64,000 bases of DNA from Streptomyces sp. CC0208. GTDB taxonomy: Bacteria; Actinomycetota; Actinomycetes; Streptomycetales; Streptomycetaceae. How positions within the stretch are numbered: position 1 is the first letter of the stretch; the number at the start of each line of letters is the position of its first letter. Below, piece by piece: positions 1 through 7,997 of this stretch. The translations under genes and the position numbers were made by a program. The stretch covers positions 8,370,001 to 8,434,000 of the forward strand of contig NZ_CP031969.1 of assembly GCF_003443735.1 (NCBI RefSeq). The letters are read 5' to 3'. The notes under the pieces were generated by a model that searched no databases, had not been told where the DNA came from, and worked only from the letters and a program-made list of their open reading frames with translations.

Positions 1-722
1 ACGCGGCGACCGCCCTGCGCAAGCCGCCCGTGCGCCACCGCGACATGTACGCCACCGACGCCCTGCGCACCGAGGGCACCGCCCATCTGATCGAGGCGGC
101 CCGGGCCACCGGAGCACGCCGTTTCGTCACCGAGTCGATGGTCTTCGGATACGGCTACGGCGACTTCGGCGACCAACCGATCACCGAGGACGACGAGTTC
201 GGCCCGCGCGGCACCGACCCGGAACTGGAGCGGCATCTCGCCGGCATGCGGGTCAAGGAGCAACTCACTTTCGGTGCGCCAGGGTTGGAGGGTGTCGCGC
301 TCCGGTTCGGCCTCTTCTACGGCCCCGGCGGCACCGACGCCCTGCTGCCTCTGCTGCGCAAGCGGCAGCTGCCCGCTCCCGCGGACCACGGCCGGGCCCT
401 GCCCTGGGTGGAACTCACCGACGCGGCCCGCGCGGTGGCCGCCGCGGTCGAACACGGGCGCGCCGGGCAGGCGTACAACATCGCGGACCGCACCCCGATG
501 GGCTTCCGTGCCCATCTGCTGTGCGTGGCCGCGGAGTTCGGGCTGCCGAAGCCGATGTCCGTGCCCCTGTGGCTGACCAGGCCGATGGGGTACGCGCACA
601 CGATGTTCTCGTCGAGCATGCGGGTGTCGGCGCGGAAGGCCGAGCGGGAACTGGGCTGGACGCCCGTGTACCCCTCCGGCCGTGCGGGCCTGGCCGCGCT
701 GCGGGCCGCGACGACCCGGTGA
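1..722 (+). CDS. NAD-dependent epimerase/dehydratase, C-terminal part (5' end outside window)
   Basis: The reading frame is open from the left edge of the window, so the Rossmann NAD-binding part and the true start lie upstream. About 240 residues are visible. The segments TESMVFGYGYG, ALRFGLFYGPG, PWVELTDAARAV and AYNIAD are the usual substrate-domain landmarks of extended short-chain dehydrogenases that act on nucleotide sugars or similar substrates. The C-terminus RKAERELGWTP is also typical of this group. The exact substrate cannot be read. The gene converges on the acetyltransferase that follows, with adjoining stop codons. Confidence 0.8.
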   Translation, partial: AATALRKPPVRHRDMYATDALRTEGTAHLIEAARATGARRFVTESMVFGYGYGDFGDQPITEDDEFGPRGTDPELERHLAGMRVKEQLTFGAPGLEGVALRFGLFYGPGGTDALLPLLRKRQLPAPADHGRALPWVELTDAARAVAAAVEHGRAGQAYNIADRTPMGFRAHLLCVAAEFGLPKPMSVPLWLTRPMGYAHTMFSSSMRVSARKAERELGWTPVYPSGRAGLAALRAATTR

Positions 723-1619
723 TCACAGGTCGAGCTGGTACTCCAGGGCCTTGTGCGTCGGCACGTATCCGAGGGAGTCGTTGACGGCGAGCATCGGCTT
801 GTTGCTGTCCGCGGTGTCGGTGCGGAGCCCGGCCAGTCCCGGGTGCCGTTCGAGGGCGTGGCTGATGGCCGCGGCCTTCATCCAGCGGGCGAGGCCATGC
901 CCACGGTGTCCGGGGAGCACGGCCGTGCCGTAGTGCCGGCCGTCGCCCGACCCGTCGCCCGGCACGACCAGTTCGGAGAAGCCGACCACGCTGCCGTCCG
1001 CCTCGTCCAGCACGGCGACGGTGTGCAGCAGCTCACCGCGCCGCGCCACGGCCTCCGCCGCCGCGACCACCCGCTCAACGTCCCAGACGACCCTGCCGAA
1101 GTCCGTGCCCTCCATCGGCATGTCGTCCATCGCCCGCCGCGAGTGGGCGAACGACTGCGCCAGCGCGTCGGGCACCGTGCCCTCCCACTGGGTCAACCGG
1201 TAGCCGGGACGGGGCAGTTCGAGGAGTGTGTCGATCGCGGACCGATCGACGTCGGCCAGCGGGAGCCGGGTGTACGTGAGCGCCAGGACCTGCCTGAAGC
1301 CCCGTGCGGCCAGGAACAGATCGGCGGGGGAGCCCTGTTCCGCCTGGGCGATCACGGACCGCCGCCGTTCCACCCTCGCGGCGTCCACGGCGGCCTCCAG
1401 AAGCCGGGTTCCGACGCCCTGCCGCCGCTCGGTGCCGTGCACCGCGAGTCGCAGTTCGGCGAGGTGCTCCTGCCCCGCCCTCGTGAACAGCCGCAGGAAG
1501 GCGGACCCGAGCGGGACACCGTCGTCGCCGGAGGCCAGCCAGGCCAGACGGCGGCTGGAGGCGGCAGGCCGGGGATCGGCGAGGGGGGTGATGTCGAAGG
1601 ACAAGTGCGTCTCCGTCAC
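723..1619 (-). CDS. Tandem GNAT-domain N-acetyltransferase
   Basis: This encodes a protein of about 298 residues with two GNAT halves. The first holds the acetyl-CoA loop ERRQGVGTRLLEAA and the second HRGHGLARWMKAAA, followed by the late motif ADSNKPMLAVNDSLGY. Such double-GNAT proteins acetylate small amines or antibiotics; the substrate here is unknown. I chose the GTG at 1619 because conservation-like sequence (TETHLSFDITPL) begins there, but a TTG at 1673 would add 18 residues and neither has a clear ribosome binding site. It is convergent with the epimerase. Confidence 0.8.
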   Translation of the reverse strand: MTETHLSFDITPLADPRPAASSRRLAWLASGDDGVPLGSAFLRLFTRAGQEHLAELRLAVHGTERRQGVGTRLLEAAVDAARVERRRSVIAQAEQGSPADLFLAARGFRQVLALTYTRLPLADVDRSAIDTLLELPRPGYRLTQWEGTVPDALAQSFAHSRRAMDDMPMEGTDFGRVVWDVERVVAAAEAVARRGELLHTVAVLDEADGSVVGFSELVVPGDGSGDGRHYGTAVLPGHRGHGLARWMKAAAISHALERHPGLAGLRTDTADSNKPMLAVNDSLGYVPTHKALEYQLDL

Positions 1620-1799
1620 GGAGGGAGGGGCGGCGGGCGCGTGAAGCCTGCCGTCGGGCCCCGGCGTCCGCAACGGGATTTACCACCACGGGACCTCGGT
1701 GCGCCGCACTCCTGCGGCCAGGGCGGCGCGCAGGCTGTGTCCCAACCGTCGGTCAACACCGGGTCAATCCTCGTCGCGCGGACCTGATCGGTTCTGTTC

Positions 1800-1902
1800 A
1801 GCCATCTGTATGTCATGTACCGTTCAAAAACATCGCGTTATCTATGCGCGTAGTTCCCGTCCCCGCATCACCCTTCCCCAACTCCTCACGGAGGTATGCC
1901 GG
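1800..1902 (+). promoter_or_regulatory. A/T-richer upstream region and RBS of the secreted protein gene
   Basis: The stretch 1800-1855 is clearly richer in A and T than its surroundings and contains hexamers such as TTATCT. It is the likely promoter region for the secreted protein gene. GGAGG at 1890-1894 lies eight bases before the ATG at 1903 and fixes that start. No -35 box stands out. The remaining bases from 1620 show nothing further. Confidence 0.4.
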
Positions 1903-3342
1903 ATGCTCGGGCTCGCCCTTCCCCGTCACAGACTCGGCGCCGTCCTCGCCGGATTCGGTCTCGTCGCCGCAGGCGTCGTCATGCAGGCCACCGCCACCCC
2001 CGCCGCCGCTGCCACCCCGCACCGGATCCTCTTCGACAACGCCCACGCCGAGACGGCCGGCAACGCGGACTGGATCATCTCCACCAGCCAGCCCGACCCG
2101 CTGGGCCAGGACTCCTCGCCCTCCGCCGAGACCAACTGGACCGGCGCCCTCTCCTCCTGGGGCGTCGCCCTCCAGAAGACCGGCGGCTACAGTCTCAAGA
2201 CCTCGACGAGCGCCCTCACCTACGGCGGCTCCTCCACCACCGACCTGTCGAACTTCGACACCCTGGTCCTGCCCGAGCCCAACACGCTCTTCACGGCCGC
2301 CGAGAAGACGGCGATCATGACCTTCGTGAAGAACGGCGGCGGCCTCTTCATGATCTCCGACCACACCGGCGCCGACCGCAACAACGACGGCGAGGACGCG
2401 GTCGAGATCCTCAACGACCTGATGACCAACAACAGCGTCGACTCCACCGACCCGTTCGGCTTCTCCATCGACTCGCTGAGCATCAGCTCGGACTACCCCT
2501 CGGCCATCAGCGACAGCAGCAACCCCGTCCTGCACGGCTCCTTCGGCACCGTCACCAAGAGCCTCATCGCCAGCGGCACCACGGCCACCCTCAAGCCCGC
2601 CGACAACGCGAACGTCAAGGGCCTGCTCTACCGCACCGGTTACTCGGGCAACACCGGCGCCTTCTTCGCCACCAGCACCTTCGGCAGCGGGCGCGTCGCC
2701 TTCTGGGGCGACAGCTCACCCATCGACGACGGCACCGGCCAGTCCGGCAACACCCTCTACGACGGCTGGAACGACTCGGGCGCCACCAACGCCGCCCTCG
2801 CCCTCAACGCCACGGAATGGCTGTCCGGAGCGAGCGGCAGCGGCGGCGGGGACGGCGGCGGTTCCACCTGCACGTCGGCGCAGCTCCTCGGCAACAACGG
2901 CTTCGAGTCGGGCAGTTCGACCTGGACCGCGAGCAGCGGCGTGATCACGAATGCCGGCGGCGAGTCCGCCCGCACCGGCTCCTGGTTCGCCTGGCTCGAC
3001 GGCTACGGCTCCGCGCGCACGGACACCCTGTCCCAGTCGGTGACCGTCCCGTCCGGGTGCACGACGGCCACGCTCAGCTTCTACCTGCACGTCGACACGG
3101 CCGAGACCACCACCAGCACCGCCTACGACACCCTCAAGGTGCAGGTGCTCAACAGCTCGGGCACGGTACTGAGCACCCTCGCCACGTACTCGAACCTCAA
3201 CGCGGCCTCCGGCTACACCCAGCGCAGCTTCAACCTGGCGGGCTACGCCGGCCAGAACGTCACCCTCAAGTTCACCGGCACGGAGGGCTCCACGCTCCAG
3301 ACGTCGTTCGTCATCGACGACACGGCACTGAACGTCAGCTGA
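1903..3342 (+). CDS. Secreted two-domain protein: GATase-like domain plus C-terminal beta-sandwich
   Basis: The 479-residue product starts with a Sec-type signal peptide (PRHRLGAVLAGFGLVAAGVV, then an ATPAAAA cleavage zone near residue 35). Residues 36-300 look like a class I glutamine-amidotransferase-like fold of secreted proteins: HRILFDNAHAE at the front, then FVKNGGGLFMISDHTGADR. A Gly/Ser linker near 308-322 leads to a domain of about 150 residues (LLGNNGFESG, DTLSQSVTVPSG, FVIDDTAL). That domain resembles the jelly-roll appendages found on Streptomyces exoenzymes. No catalytic triad is evident, so the activity is unknown. The start is set by the GGAGG box. Confidence 0.75.
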   Translation: MLGLALPRHRLGAVLAGFGLVAAGVVMQATATPAAAATPHRILFDNAHAETAGNADWIISTSQPDPLGQDSSPSAETNWTGALSSWGVALQKTGGYSLKTSTSALTYGGSSTTDLSNFDTLVLPEPNTLFTAAEKTAIMTFVKNGGGLFMISDHTGADRNNDGEDAVEILNDLMTNNSVDSTDPFGFSIDSLSISSDYPSAISDSSNPVLHGSFGTVTKSLIASGTTATLKPADNANVKGLLYRTGYSGNTGAFFATSTFGSGRVAFWGDSSPIDDGTGQSGNTLYDGWNDSGATNAALALNATEWLSGASGSGGGDGGGSTCTSAQLLGNNGFESGSSTWTASSGVITNAGGESARTGSWFAWLDGYGSARTDTLSQSVTVPSGCTTATLSFYLHVDTAETTTSTAYDTLKVQVLNSSGTVLSTLATYSNLNAASGYTQRSFNLAGYAGQNVTLKFTGTEGSTLQTSFVIDDTALNVS

Positions 3343-3398
3343 TCCGGGCCGGGACCCACCCGGTGGCGGCCGTCACCTCGGCCGCGATGTCGATCACC

Positions 3399-3441
3399 GT
3401 GCGCCCGTCGGTCACCACGCGCAGCGTGCCGACGGGCGCAC
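3399..3441. terminator. Long hairpin after the secreted protein gene
   Basis: GTGCGCCCGTCGG at 3399-3411 pairs perfectly with CCGACGGGCGCAC at 3429-3441. The loop contains a second small stem, CACGC/GCGTG. It lies between two convergent genes, as expected for a bidirectional terminator. There is no U-tract. The rest of 3343-3597 holds no gene I can support. Confidence 0.6.
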
Positions 3442-3597
3442 GCTCGTCCAGCATCCGCGCCTCGCGGACGCCGCCGTGCAGCTCCCTCCCCGCGGCCGGT
3501 CGTCCTGCCGACCCCGGCGCGTCCCCCGGCAAGCAGTACCTCCGTGTGATCCGTACGGCGCGAGCGGCACGCCAAGTCCGCGCCGAGCCGTGGAGTT

Positions 3598-4149
3598 TCA
3601 GGAGCGCAGTCGCCAGGTGCGCAGGACGGCCTCGCGGCCCCGCGACACCCTCCTGACCGGTGGCTCGTCCGTGAGCTCGAACGCATAGGACCGGGCGACC
3701 GCCTCGCTGGCCGCGTTGGCGGCGTCGATGCGCAGTACCACCCGGCGCGGCCGGATCTCCCGGAGCGTGTACTCGGCGGCCAGCCGCACCGCCCGTCCGG
3801 CCAACCCCTGCCCCCGGTGGGCGGGTCCGACGCCGTAGGCCAGCTCCACGTCCCGTTCGTCCGAACCGCTGCGGAACAGCAGGACCTCACCCCGGGGAAG
3901 GACCCCGTCGGTGGTGACGGCCAACTGGACCTTCCGCCCCTCGGCCTGCCCCTCCCGCGCCCCGGCCAGGTACGCTCGCGCCGCCGTCAGGTCGAACGGC
4001 GAGGCCACCGGAGTCCACCGGGCCATCTCGGGATCGTCGTAGAGCGCGACCAGGTGGGCGAGGTCGGCGTCGGACCACTCGCGCAGCCGGACGCCGTAGC
4101 CTTCGAGACGCACCGGTGGGACGAGGGTGAGGGTTCGGTTCGGGTCCAT
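3598..4149 (-). CDS. GNAT N-acetyltransferase, RimJ/RimL type
   Basis: The product has 183 residues. RLREWSDADLAHLVALYDDPEMARWTP is replaced here by its key pieces: the RLREW start motif and an aromatic-rich DDPEMARWTP segment typical of RimJ/RimL-like acetyltransferases. The acetyl-CoA loop is AHRGQGLAGRAVRLAAEY and the C-terminal NAASEAVARSYAFE corresponds to the usual N..S..V..K.GF motif. The substrate may be a ribosomal protein terminus or a small amine. ATG at 4149 is 30 bases from the divergent kinase gene, so the two share a promoter interval. Confidence 0.85.
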   Translation of the reverse strand: MDPNRTLTLVPPVRLEGYGVRLREWSDADLAHLVALYDDPEMARWTPVASPFDLTAARAYLAGAREGQAEGRKVQLAVTTDGVLPRGEVLLFRSGSDERDVELAYGVGPAHRGQGLAGRAVRLAAEYTLREIRPRRVVLRIDAANAASEAVARSYAFELTDEPPVRRVSRGREAVLRTWRLRS

Positions 4150-4179
4150 GGGCCGATCCTGCCCCGGGAAGGCGGTCGG

Positions 4180-4905
4180 ATGGAGGAGTCGGTGCTCGGC
4201 GGCGGCGCGGTCAACGACGTCGTCCGGGTCGGCGGGACCGTGCGGCGCACTCCGTCCGAACGGTCGGGATTCGTAAGGGAGTTGCTCGCTCTGTTCGAGA
4301 GCGCGGGCTGGCAGGGCGCGCCGCGGTTCCTCGGTGTCGACGAGCTCGGCCGGGAGACCTTCGGCCACATCGAGGGGAAGGCCGCCGTGACCCCGCGCGA
4401 GCGCGCCGCGGCCCGGACCGACGAGGCCCTCACGGAGGTTGCCCGACTCGTCCGCGCCTTCCACGACCTGACGCACGGCACGGCGCTCGCCGGCGACCGG
4501 GACGTCGTCTGTCACAACGACCTCGCGCCGAAGAACACGGTGTACGCGGCATGGCGGCCCGTCGCGTTCATCGACTGGGACCTGGCAGCTCCGGGCGAGC
4601 GGATGCACGACCTCGCCCATGTCTGCTGGCAGTACCTCGACCTGGGGCCGGGCGTCACGGACGTACGGGAGGCCGCTCGCCGCATGCGGCTGATCTGCGA
4701 TGCCTACGGCGTCGACGAGCGGGACGGGTTGCTGGACACGGTGCTGTGGTGGCAGGGCCGCTGCTGGAGGGGGATCGAAGCCGGGGCGCTGCGGGGGGAG
4801 CGGGCCATGATCGGGCTGCGCGAGCGGGGGGCGGTGGACGAGGTGCGGGCCGCGGAGAGGTGGGTCGCGGGGCACCGGCGCGAACTCGGGGCGTGCCTGA
4901 GGTGA
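4180..4905 (+). CDS. Aminoglycoside phosphotransferase (APH) family small-molecule kinase
   Basis: The product has 241 residues. The APH catalytic loop is VVCHNDLAPKNTVY (Brenner motif H-x-D-x4-N) and the metal-binding segment is AFIDWDLAAPGERMHDLAH. The N-lobe is short compared with classical APH enzymes, so this is probably a compact, generic member phosphorylating an alcohol or sugar. Resistance should not be assumed. ATG at 4180 follows GGGAAGG. It is transcribed divergently from the acetyltransferase gene. Confidence 0.85.
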   Translation: MEESVLGGGAVNDVVRVGGTVRRTPSERSGFVRELLALFESAGWQGAPRFLGVDELGRETFGHIEGKAAVTPRERAAARTDEALTEVARLVRAFHDLTHGTALAGDRDVVCHNDLAPKNTVYAAWRPVAFIDWDLAAPGERMHDLAHVCWQYLDLGPGVTDVREAARRMRLICDAYGVDERDGLLDTVLWWQGRCWRGIEAGALRGERAMIGLRERGAVDEVRAAERWVAGHRRELGACLR

Positions 4906-4906
4906 C

Positions 4907-4935
4907 GGGCCGGTCCACGTCCGGTGGACCGGCCC
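4907..4935. terminator. Hairpin between convergent APH and SPW genes
   Basis: GGGCCGGTCCAC at 4907-4918 and GTGGACCGGCCC at 4924-4935 form a perfect 12-bp stem with a five-base loop. It starts two bases after the APH stop codon and precedes the tail of the convergent SPW gene, so it can serve both. Confidence 0.75.
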
Positions 4936-4968
4936 TGCTGTCTCGTGCTGTCTCCGGTGCCGGGTCCT

Positions 4969-5409
4969 CTACGGCCTGGGCGCGCTCTTCGCCGCCGTGA
5001 CGGTGCACATCAGCCCCAGGATCACCGCGAGGGCGCCGATGATGATGTTGTTCAGCGCCACACCGGCGTCGGGGCTGTCGCCGACGACCCAGGGAGCGAT
5101 GATCATCCAGATGCCGACCGCACAGAAGGCCCAGCTGAGGCCGTACATGCGCTCAGGGGTCTGGGTGAATCCGAGGGCCAGCAGACCGATCGCTATGCCC
5201 ACGATGAGGTTGTGGGTCACGAGGGCGGGCTGGCTCGTCGTGTAGTGGAGGATCCAAGGGGACACGGCGCAGTACAGACCGAGGAGGAACACCGGTCCGT
5301 CCACGAGCGCCACATCGCGACCGCCGAGCATGCGGGCGTAGCGTTCCCGCATTTCCGGAGCATCGGGGTGGCTGGTGATGTCCCCTCTGGTGTGCGAGAC
5401 GTTGGCCAT
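4969..5409 (-). CDS. SPW-repeat integral membrane protein
   Basis: The product has 146 residues and about four membrane segments. It carries two copies of the defining motif: AVSPWILHYT and IIAPWVVGDSP, each at the end of a hydrophobic helix. The N-terminus (HTRGDITSHPDAPEMRERYARML) is cytosolic and charged. SPW proteins are common in actinobacteria and their function is unknown. ATG at 5409 follows AAAGGAGACGAGTC. The gene is divergent from the LitR-like regulator and shares a 174-base interval with it. Confidence 0.9.
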   Translation of the reverse strand: MANVSHTRGDITSHPDAPEMRERYARMLGGRDVALVDGPVFLLGLYCAVSPWILHYTTSQPALVTHNLIVGIAIGLLALGFTQTPERMYGLSWAFCAVGIWMIIAPWVVGDSPDAGVALNNIIIGALAVILGLMCTVTAAKSAPRP

Positions 5410-5471
5410 GACTCGTCTCCTTTGACTACTGGCCTGACCGCTCTGGTGCGGTGTGCGGTAAGCGCCGCCTG

Positions 5472-5507
5472 TGTACATTCTGCGCTTATCTACCCTTTAT
5501 GTGTAGA
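5472..5507. promoter_or_regulatory. Candidate operator between SPW and litR-like genes
   Basis: TGTACA (5472-5477) is followed by the inverted repeat TCTAC (5489-5493)-N9-GTAGA (5503-5507), inside an A/T-rich patch between two divergent genes. MerR-type regulators often bind elements of this kind. Assignment to the adjacent LitR-like protein is inference from position only. Confidence 0.4.
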
Positions 5508-5571
5508 GGTGAGAGGGTCCGTTCCGGGCCGGAACCGGGCAAGGCCATCAACTCGCATCGGTTCTGCGTCG

Positions 5572-5577
5572 TACAGT
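5572..5577 (+). promoter_or_regulatory. -10 hexamer suggesting a leaderless litR transcript
   Basis: TACAGT lies six bases before the ATG at 5584 and there is no ribosome binding site in between. This spacing is what is seen for leaderless mRNAs in Streptomyces. Confidence 0.45.
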
Positions 5578-5583
5578 CGCTCC

Positions 5584-6585
5584 ATGAGCGACATCCCGGA
5601 CACCGCGACGCGTCTCACCACCGGTGCCCTGGCCCGTCGTCTGGGGGTCTCGCCCACCACGCTGCGCTCCTGGGACCGCCGCTACGGCATCGGCCCCGCC
5701 GTCCGCACCGACGGCCGGCACCGCCGCTGGACCCCGCGGGACGTGGCCGTGCTGGAGTCGATGTGCCGGCTCACCTCCACGGGTGTGCCGCCCGCCGAGG
5801 CGGCCCGCGCGGCCAAGGAGTCGGCGGGGCCGGGGCCGGGCGGCGCCCCGGCCGCGCCGAGGGCGCCGGAACCCGCCACCCGTGCCCGGTCCCGGGCGGC
5901 CGGCACGCTCCCTCTGGGCGATGTGCGCCAGGAGTGCCGTGGCCTCGCCCGCGCCGCCGTACGCCTCGACGCGCCCGCCGTGGAGGAGCAGTTGGCCGCG
6001 GCGGTCGAGACCCACGGCCTCGCCGTCGCCTGGCAGGAGGTGATGGTGCCCACGCTGCACGCGGTCGGCCGCAAGTGGGCCTCGTCCGGGGACCGTTACA
6101 TCGAGGTCGAGCACCTGCTGTCCTGGCACATGTCCACCGCGCTGCGCCGCTGCACCAGCCCGCCGGCCCGGCAGGGCGACGCGCCCGGCGCCGGGCCGGT
6201 ACTGCTGGCCTGCGTCCCCGGCGAGCAGCACACCCTGGCGCTGGAGGCGCTCAACGCCGGCCTGGGCGAACTGGGCCTGCCCACCCGGATGTTCGGGGCC
6301 GCCGTACCCGTGGAGGCGCTGACCGCCGCGGTGGACCGGCTCGGCCCGGCGGCCGTCGTCCTGTGGGCGCAGTCCCGCTCCACGGCGAGCCTGCCGCTGG
6401 CCCGGCACATCGCCGGTGCCCAGTGGGGGGTGAAGGGCGCCCGCCGGAGGCCCGTGGTGATGCTGGGCGGGTCCGGCTGGATCGGCCGCTCCGGCCAGGG
6501 GATGCTGCGGCCGACGTCCTTCCAGGACGCCCTGGACACCCTGGCCGGTCTGTACGCGACCGGGGCGCCCACGGCGCCCGCCTGA
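5584..6585 (+). CDS. litR: MerR-family regulator with B12-binding domain (LitR/CarH-like photoreceptor)
   Basis: The product has 333 residues. Residues 8-75 are a MerR winged helix (GALARRLGVSPTTLRSWDRRYG, then GRHRRWTPRDVAVLE). A linker rich in Ala/Pro leads to a four-helix cap with W-x10-E-H (WASSGDRYIEVEH), then a B12 domain with PGEQH as the lower-ligand histidine segment and LGGSGW near the end. CarH/LitR proteins bind adenosylcobalamin in the dark, repress, and release DNA when light breaks the Co-C bond. The neighbouring photolyase gene fits a light-response role. Compared with CarH from memory, the W-to-EH spacing is one residue longer and the E-x-H-x-x-G glycine is alanine. Confidence 0.85.
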   Translation: MSDIPDTATRLTTGALARRLGVSPTTLRSWDRRYGIGPAVRTDGRHRRWTPRDVAVLESMCRLTSTGVPPAEAARAAKESAGPGPGGAPAAPRAPEPATRARSRAAGTLPLGDVRQECRGLARAAVRLDAPAVEEQLAAAVETHGLAVAWQEVMVPTLHAVGRKWASSGDRYIEVEHLLSWHMSTALRRCTSPPARQGDAPGAGPVLLACVPGEQHTLALEALNAGLGELGLPTRMFGAAVPVEALTAAVDRLGPAAVVLWAQSRSTASLPLARHIAGAQWGVKGARRRPVVMLGGSGWIGRSGQGMLRPTSFQDALDTLAGLYATGAPTAPA

Positions 6586-6587
6586 CC

Positions 6588-7961
6588 TCAGTCGCGGCCA
6601 CGCGCCCGCTTGAAACGGGCGAGCCCCTCGGACAGTTCGACGAGGGGATCGGGATAGTCCAGGGCGGCGCGGTCCAGTCCCCGCAGCTTCCACGGCTCGT
6701 GCACCGCGGGTCCTTCCAGCGCGGCCAGTTCGGGCACCCAGCGGCGGACGTACGTGCCGTCGGGGTCGTACCGCTTGGCCTGGGCCACCGGGTTGAGGAC
6801 CCGGTTGGGGCGGGTGTCGGTGCCCGTGCCCGCCATCCACTGCCAGTTGAGCTGGTTGTTGGCGAGATCCCCGTCGACCAGCAGGTCCAGGAAGTGCCGG
6901 GCACCGATCCGCCAGTCCACGTACAGCGTCTTGGTGAGGAAGCTTGCGGTCAGCAGGCGGCCGCGGTTGTGCATCCAGCCCTCGTGGCGCAGCTGGCGCA
7001 TGGCCGCGTCGACGATCGGGTAGCCGGTGCGGCCCTCCTTCCACGCCTCGATGTCGTCGCCGGCGGTCCGCTCGGAGCGCCAACGGTCGTGCTGGGTGCG
7101 GTAGTCGGCGCCGGCCGCGGCCGGGCGGGCCGCGAGCACCTGCCGGTGGAAGTCGCGCCAGGCGAGCTGGCGTACGAAGGCCTCGGCGCCCGGCCCACCC
7201 GCCCGGCGTGCCCGGTGGACGAGCTCGACGGGGGAGAGGGTGCCGAAGTGGAGGTGCGGGGAGAGCCGTGAGGTCGCGTCGCCGGCCAGGTCGTCCTGGC
7301 GGTCCTCGTACGCGGCCAGGCCGGACCGCAGCCAGACGGCGAGCCGCCGGCGGCCCTCCGTCTCGCCGCCCGCGGCGAGTCCTGCCGAGAGCCCGGACAG
7401 GTCGTCGCGGGAGGGCAGCGGCTCGGATCCGACGCCGTCCGGGACCGTCACGGTCCGCGGTGCCCCGAGCGGGTCCCGCAGCCGCTCCTGGGACCAGCGC
7501 CGGAAGTAGGGCGTGAAGACGGCGAAGTGGTCCGAGCCGGCCGGGACCACCACACCCGGGGCGACGGCCGTGGTCACCGTGTCGTGGACGTGCAGCCGAA
7601 CGCCCTCCGCCTCCAGGGCCCGGCGCAGCCGCTCCTCGCGCCGGTGGGCGTGGGCGCTGACGTCGGACGTCATGTGCACCTCGTCGGCGTCCGCCTCGGC
7701 GGCGACCTTGCGCACCTGGTCGACGAGGTCGCCGGAGCGCAGGACCAGCCGGCCGCCCCGCTCGCGCAGACCCTCGTCGAGGTCGCGCAGACAGTCGGCG
7801 AGGAACGCCAGCCGGTTGGGGGCGGCGAATCCCGCGGCGTCCACGGCCCGGTCTCGCACGAACAGCGGGACGACCCGCTCGGTGCCGTCGAGGGCCGCGC
7901 TGAGCGGCGGGTGGTCGTGCAGGCGCAGGTCGCAGGTGAACAGGACGACCGAGATGCTCAT
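6588..7961 (-). CDS. phr: Deoxyribodipyrimidine photolyase (class I CPD photolyase)
   Basis: The product has 457 residues, a normal length for the family. The N-terminal antenna-binding domain starts SISVVLFTCDLRLHDHPPL. The FAD domain contains the hallmark WRDFHRQVL, MRQLRHEGWMHNRGRL, TKTLYVDWRIGARHF and GTGTDTRPNRVLNP segments. It repairs cyclobutane pyrimidine dimers with blue light. ATG at 7961 follows GGAG. It lies 36 bases downstream of the SDR-DUF2867 gene on the same strand, so the two are probably one operon. Its stop is two bases from that of the convergent LitR-like gene. Confidence 0.95.
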   Translation of the reverse strand: MSISVVLFTCDLRLHDHPPLSAALDGTERVVPLFVRDRAVDAAGFAAPNRLAFLADCLRDLDEGLRERGGRLVLRSGDLVDQVRKVAAEADADEVHMTSDVSAHAHRREERLRRALEAEGVRLHVHDTVTTAVAPGVVVPAGSDHFAVFTPYFRRWSQERLRDPLGAPRTVTVPDGVGSEPLPSRDDLSGLSAGLAAGGETEGRRRLAVWLRSGLAAYEDRQDDLAGDATSRLSPHLHFGTLSPVELVHRARRAGGPGAEAFVRQLAWRDFHRQVLAARPAAAGADYRTQHDRWRSERTAGDDIEAWKEGRTGYPIVDAAMRQLRHEGWMHNRGRLLTASFLTKTLYVDWRIGARHFLDLLVDGDLANNQLNWQWMAGTGTDTRPNRVLNPVAQAKRYDPDGTYVRRWVPELAALEGPAVHEPWKLRGLDRAALDYPDPLVELSEGLARFKRARGRD

Positions 7962-7997
7962 GGTGCGTACTCCGGTGTGCGGTGAGGAGCCGGGAGG

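Noticed and set aside
3335..3532. Short minus-strand frame ending in TDGRTVIDIAAEV
   Set aside because: The end looks faintly protein-like, but there is no ribosome binding site, it overlaps a strong hairpin and the upstream half is random. At most it is a gene remnant.
5486..5496. GGGTAG on the minus strand as a SigB-type -10 box for the SPW gene
   Set aside because: The last base does not fit GGGTAC/T and there is no GNNT at the right distance.
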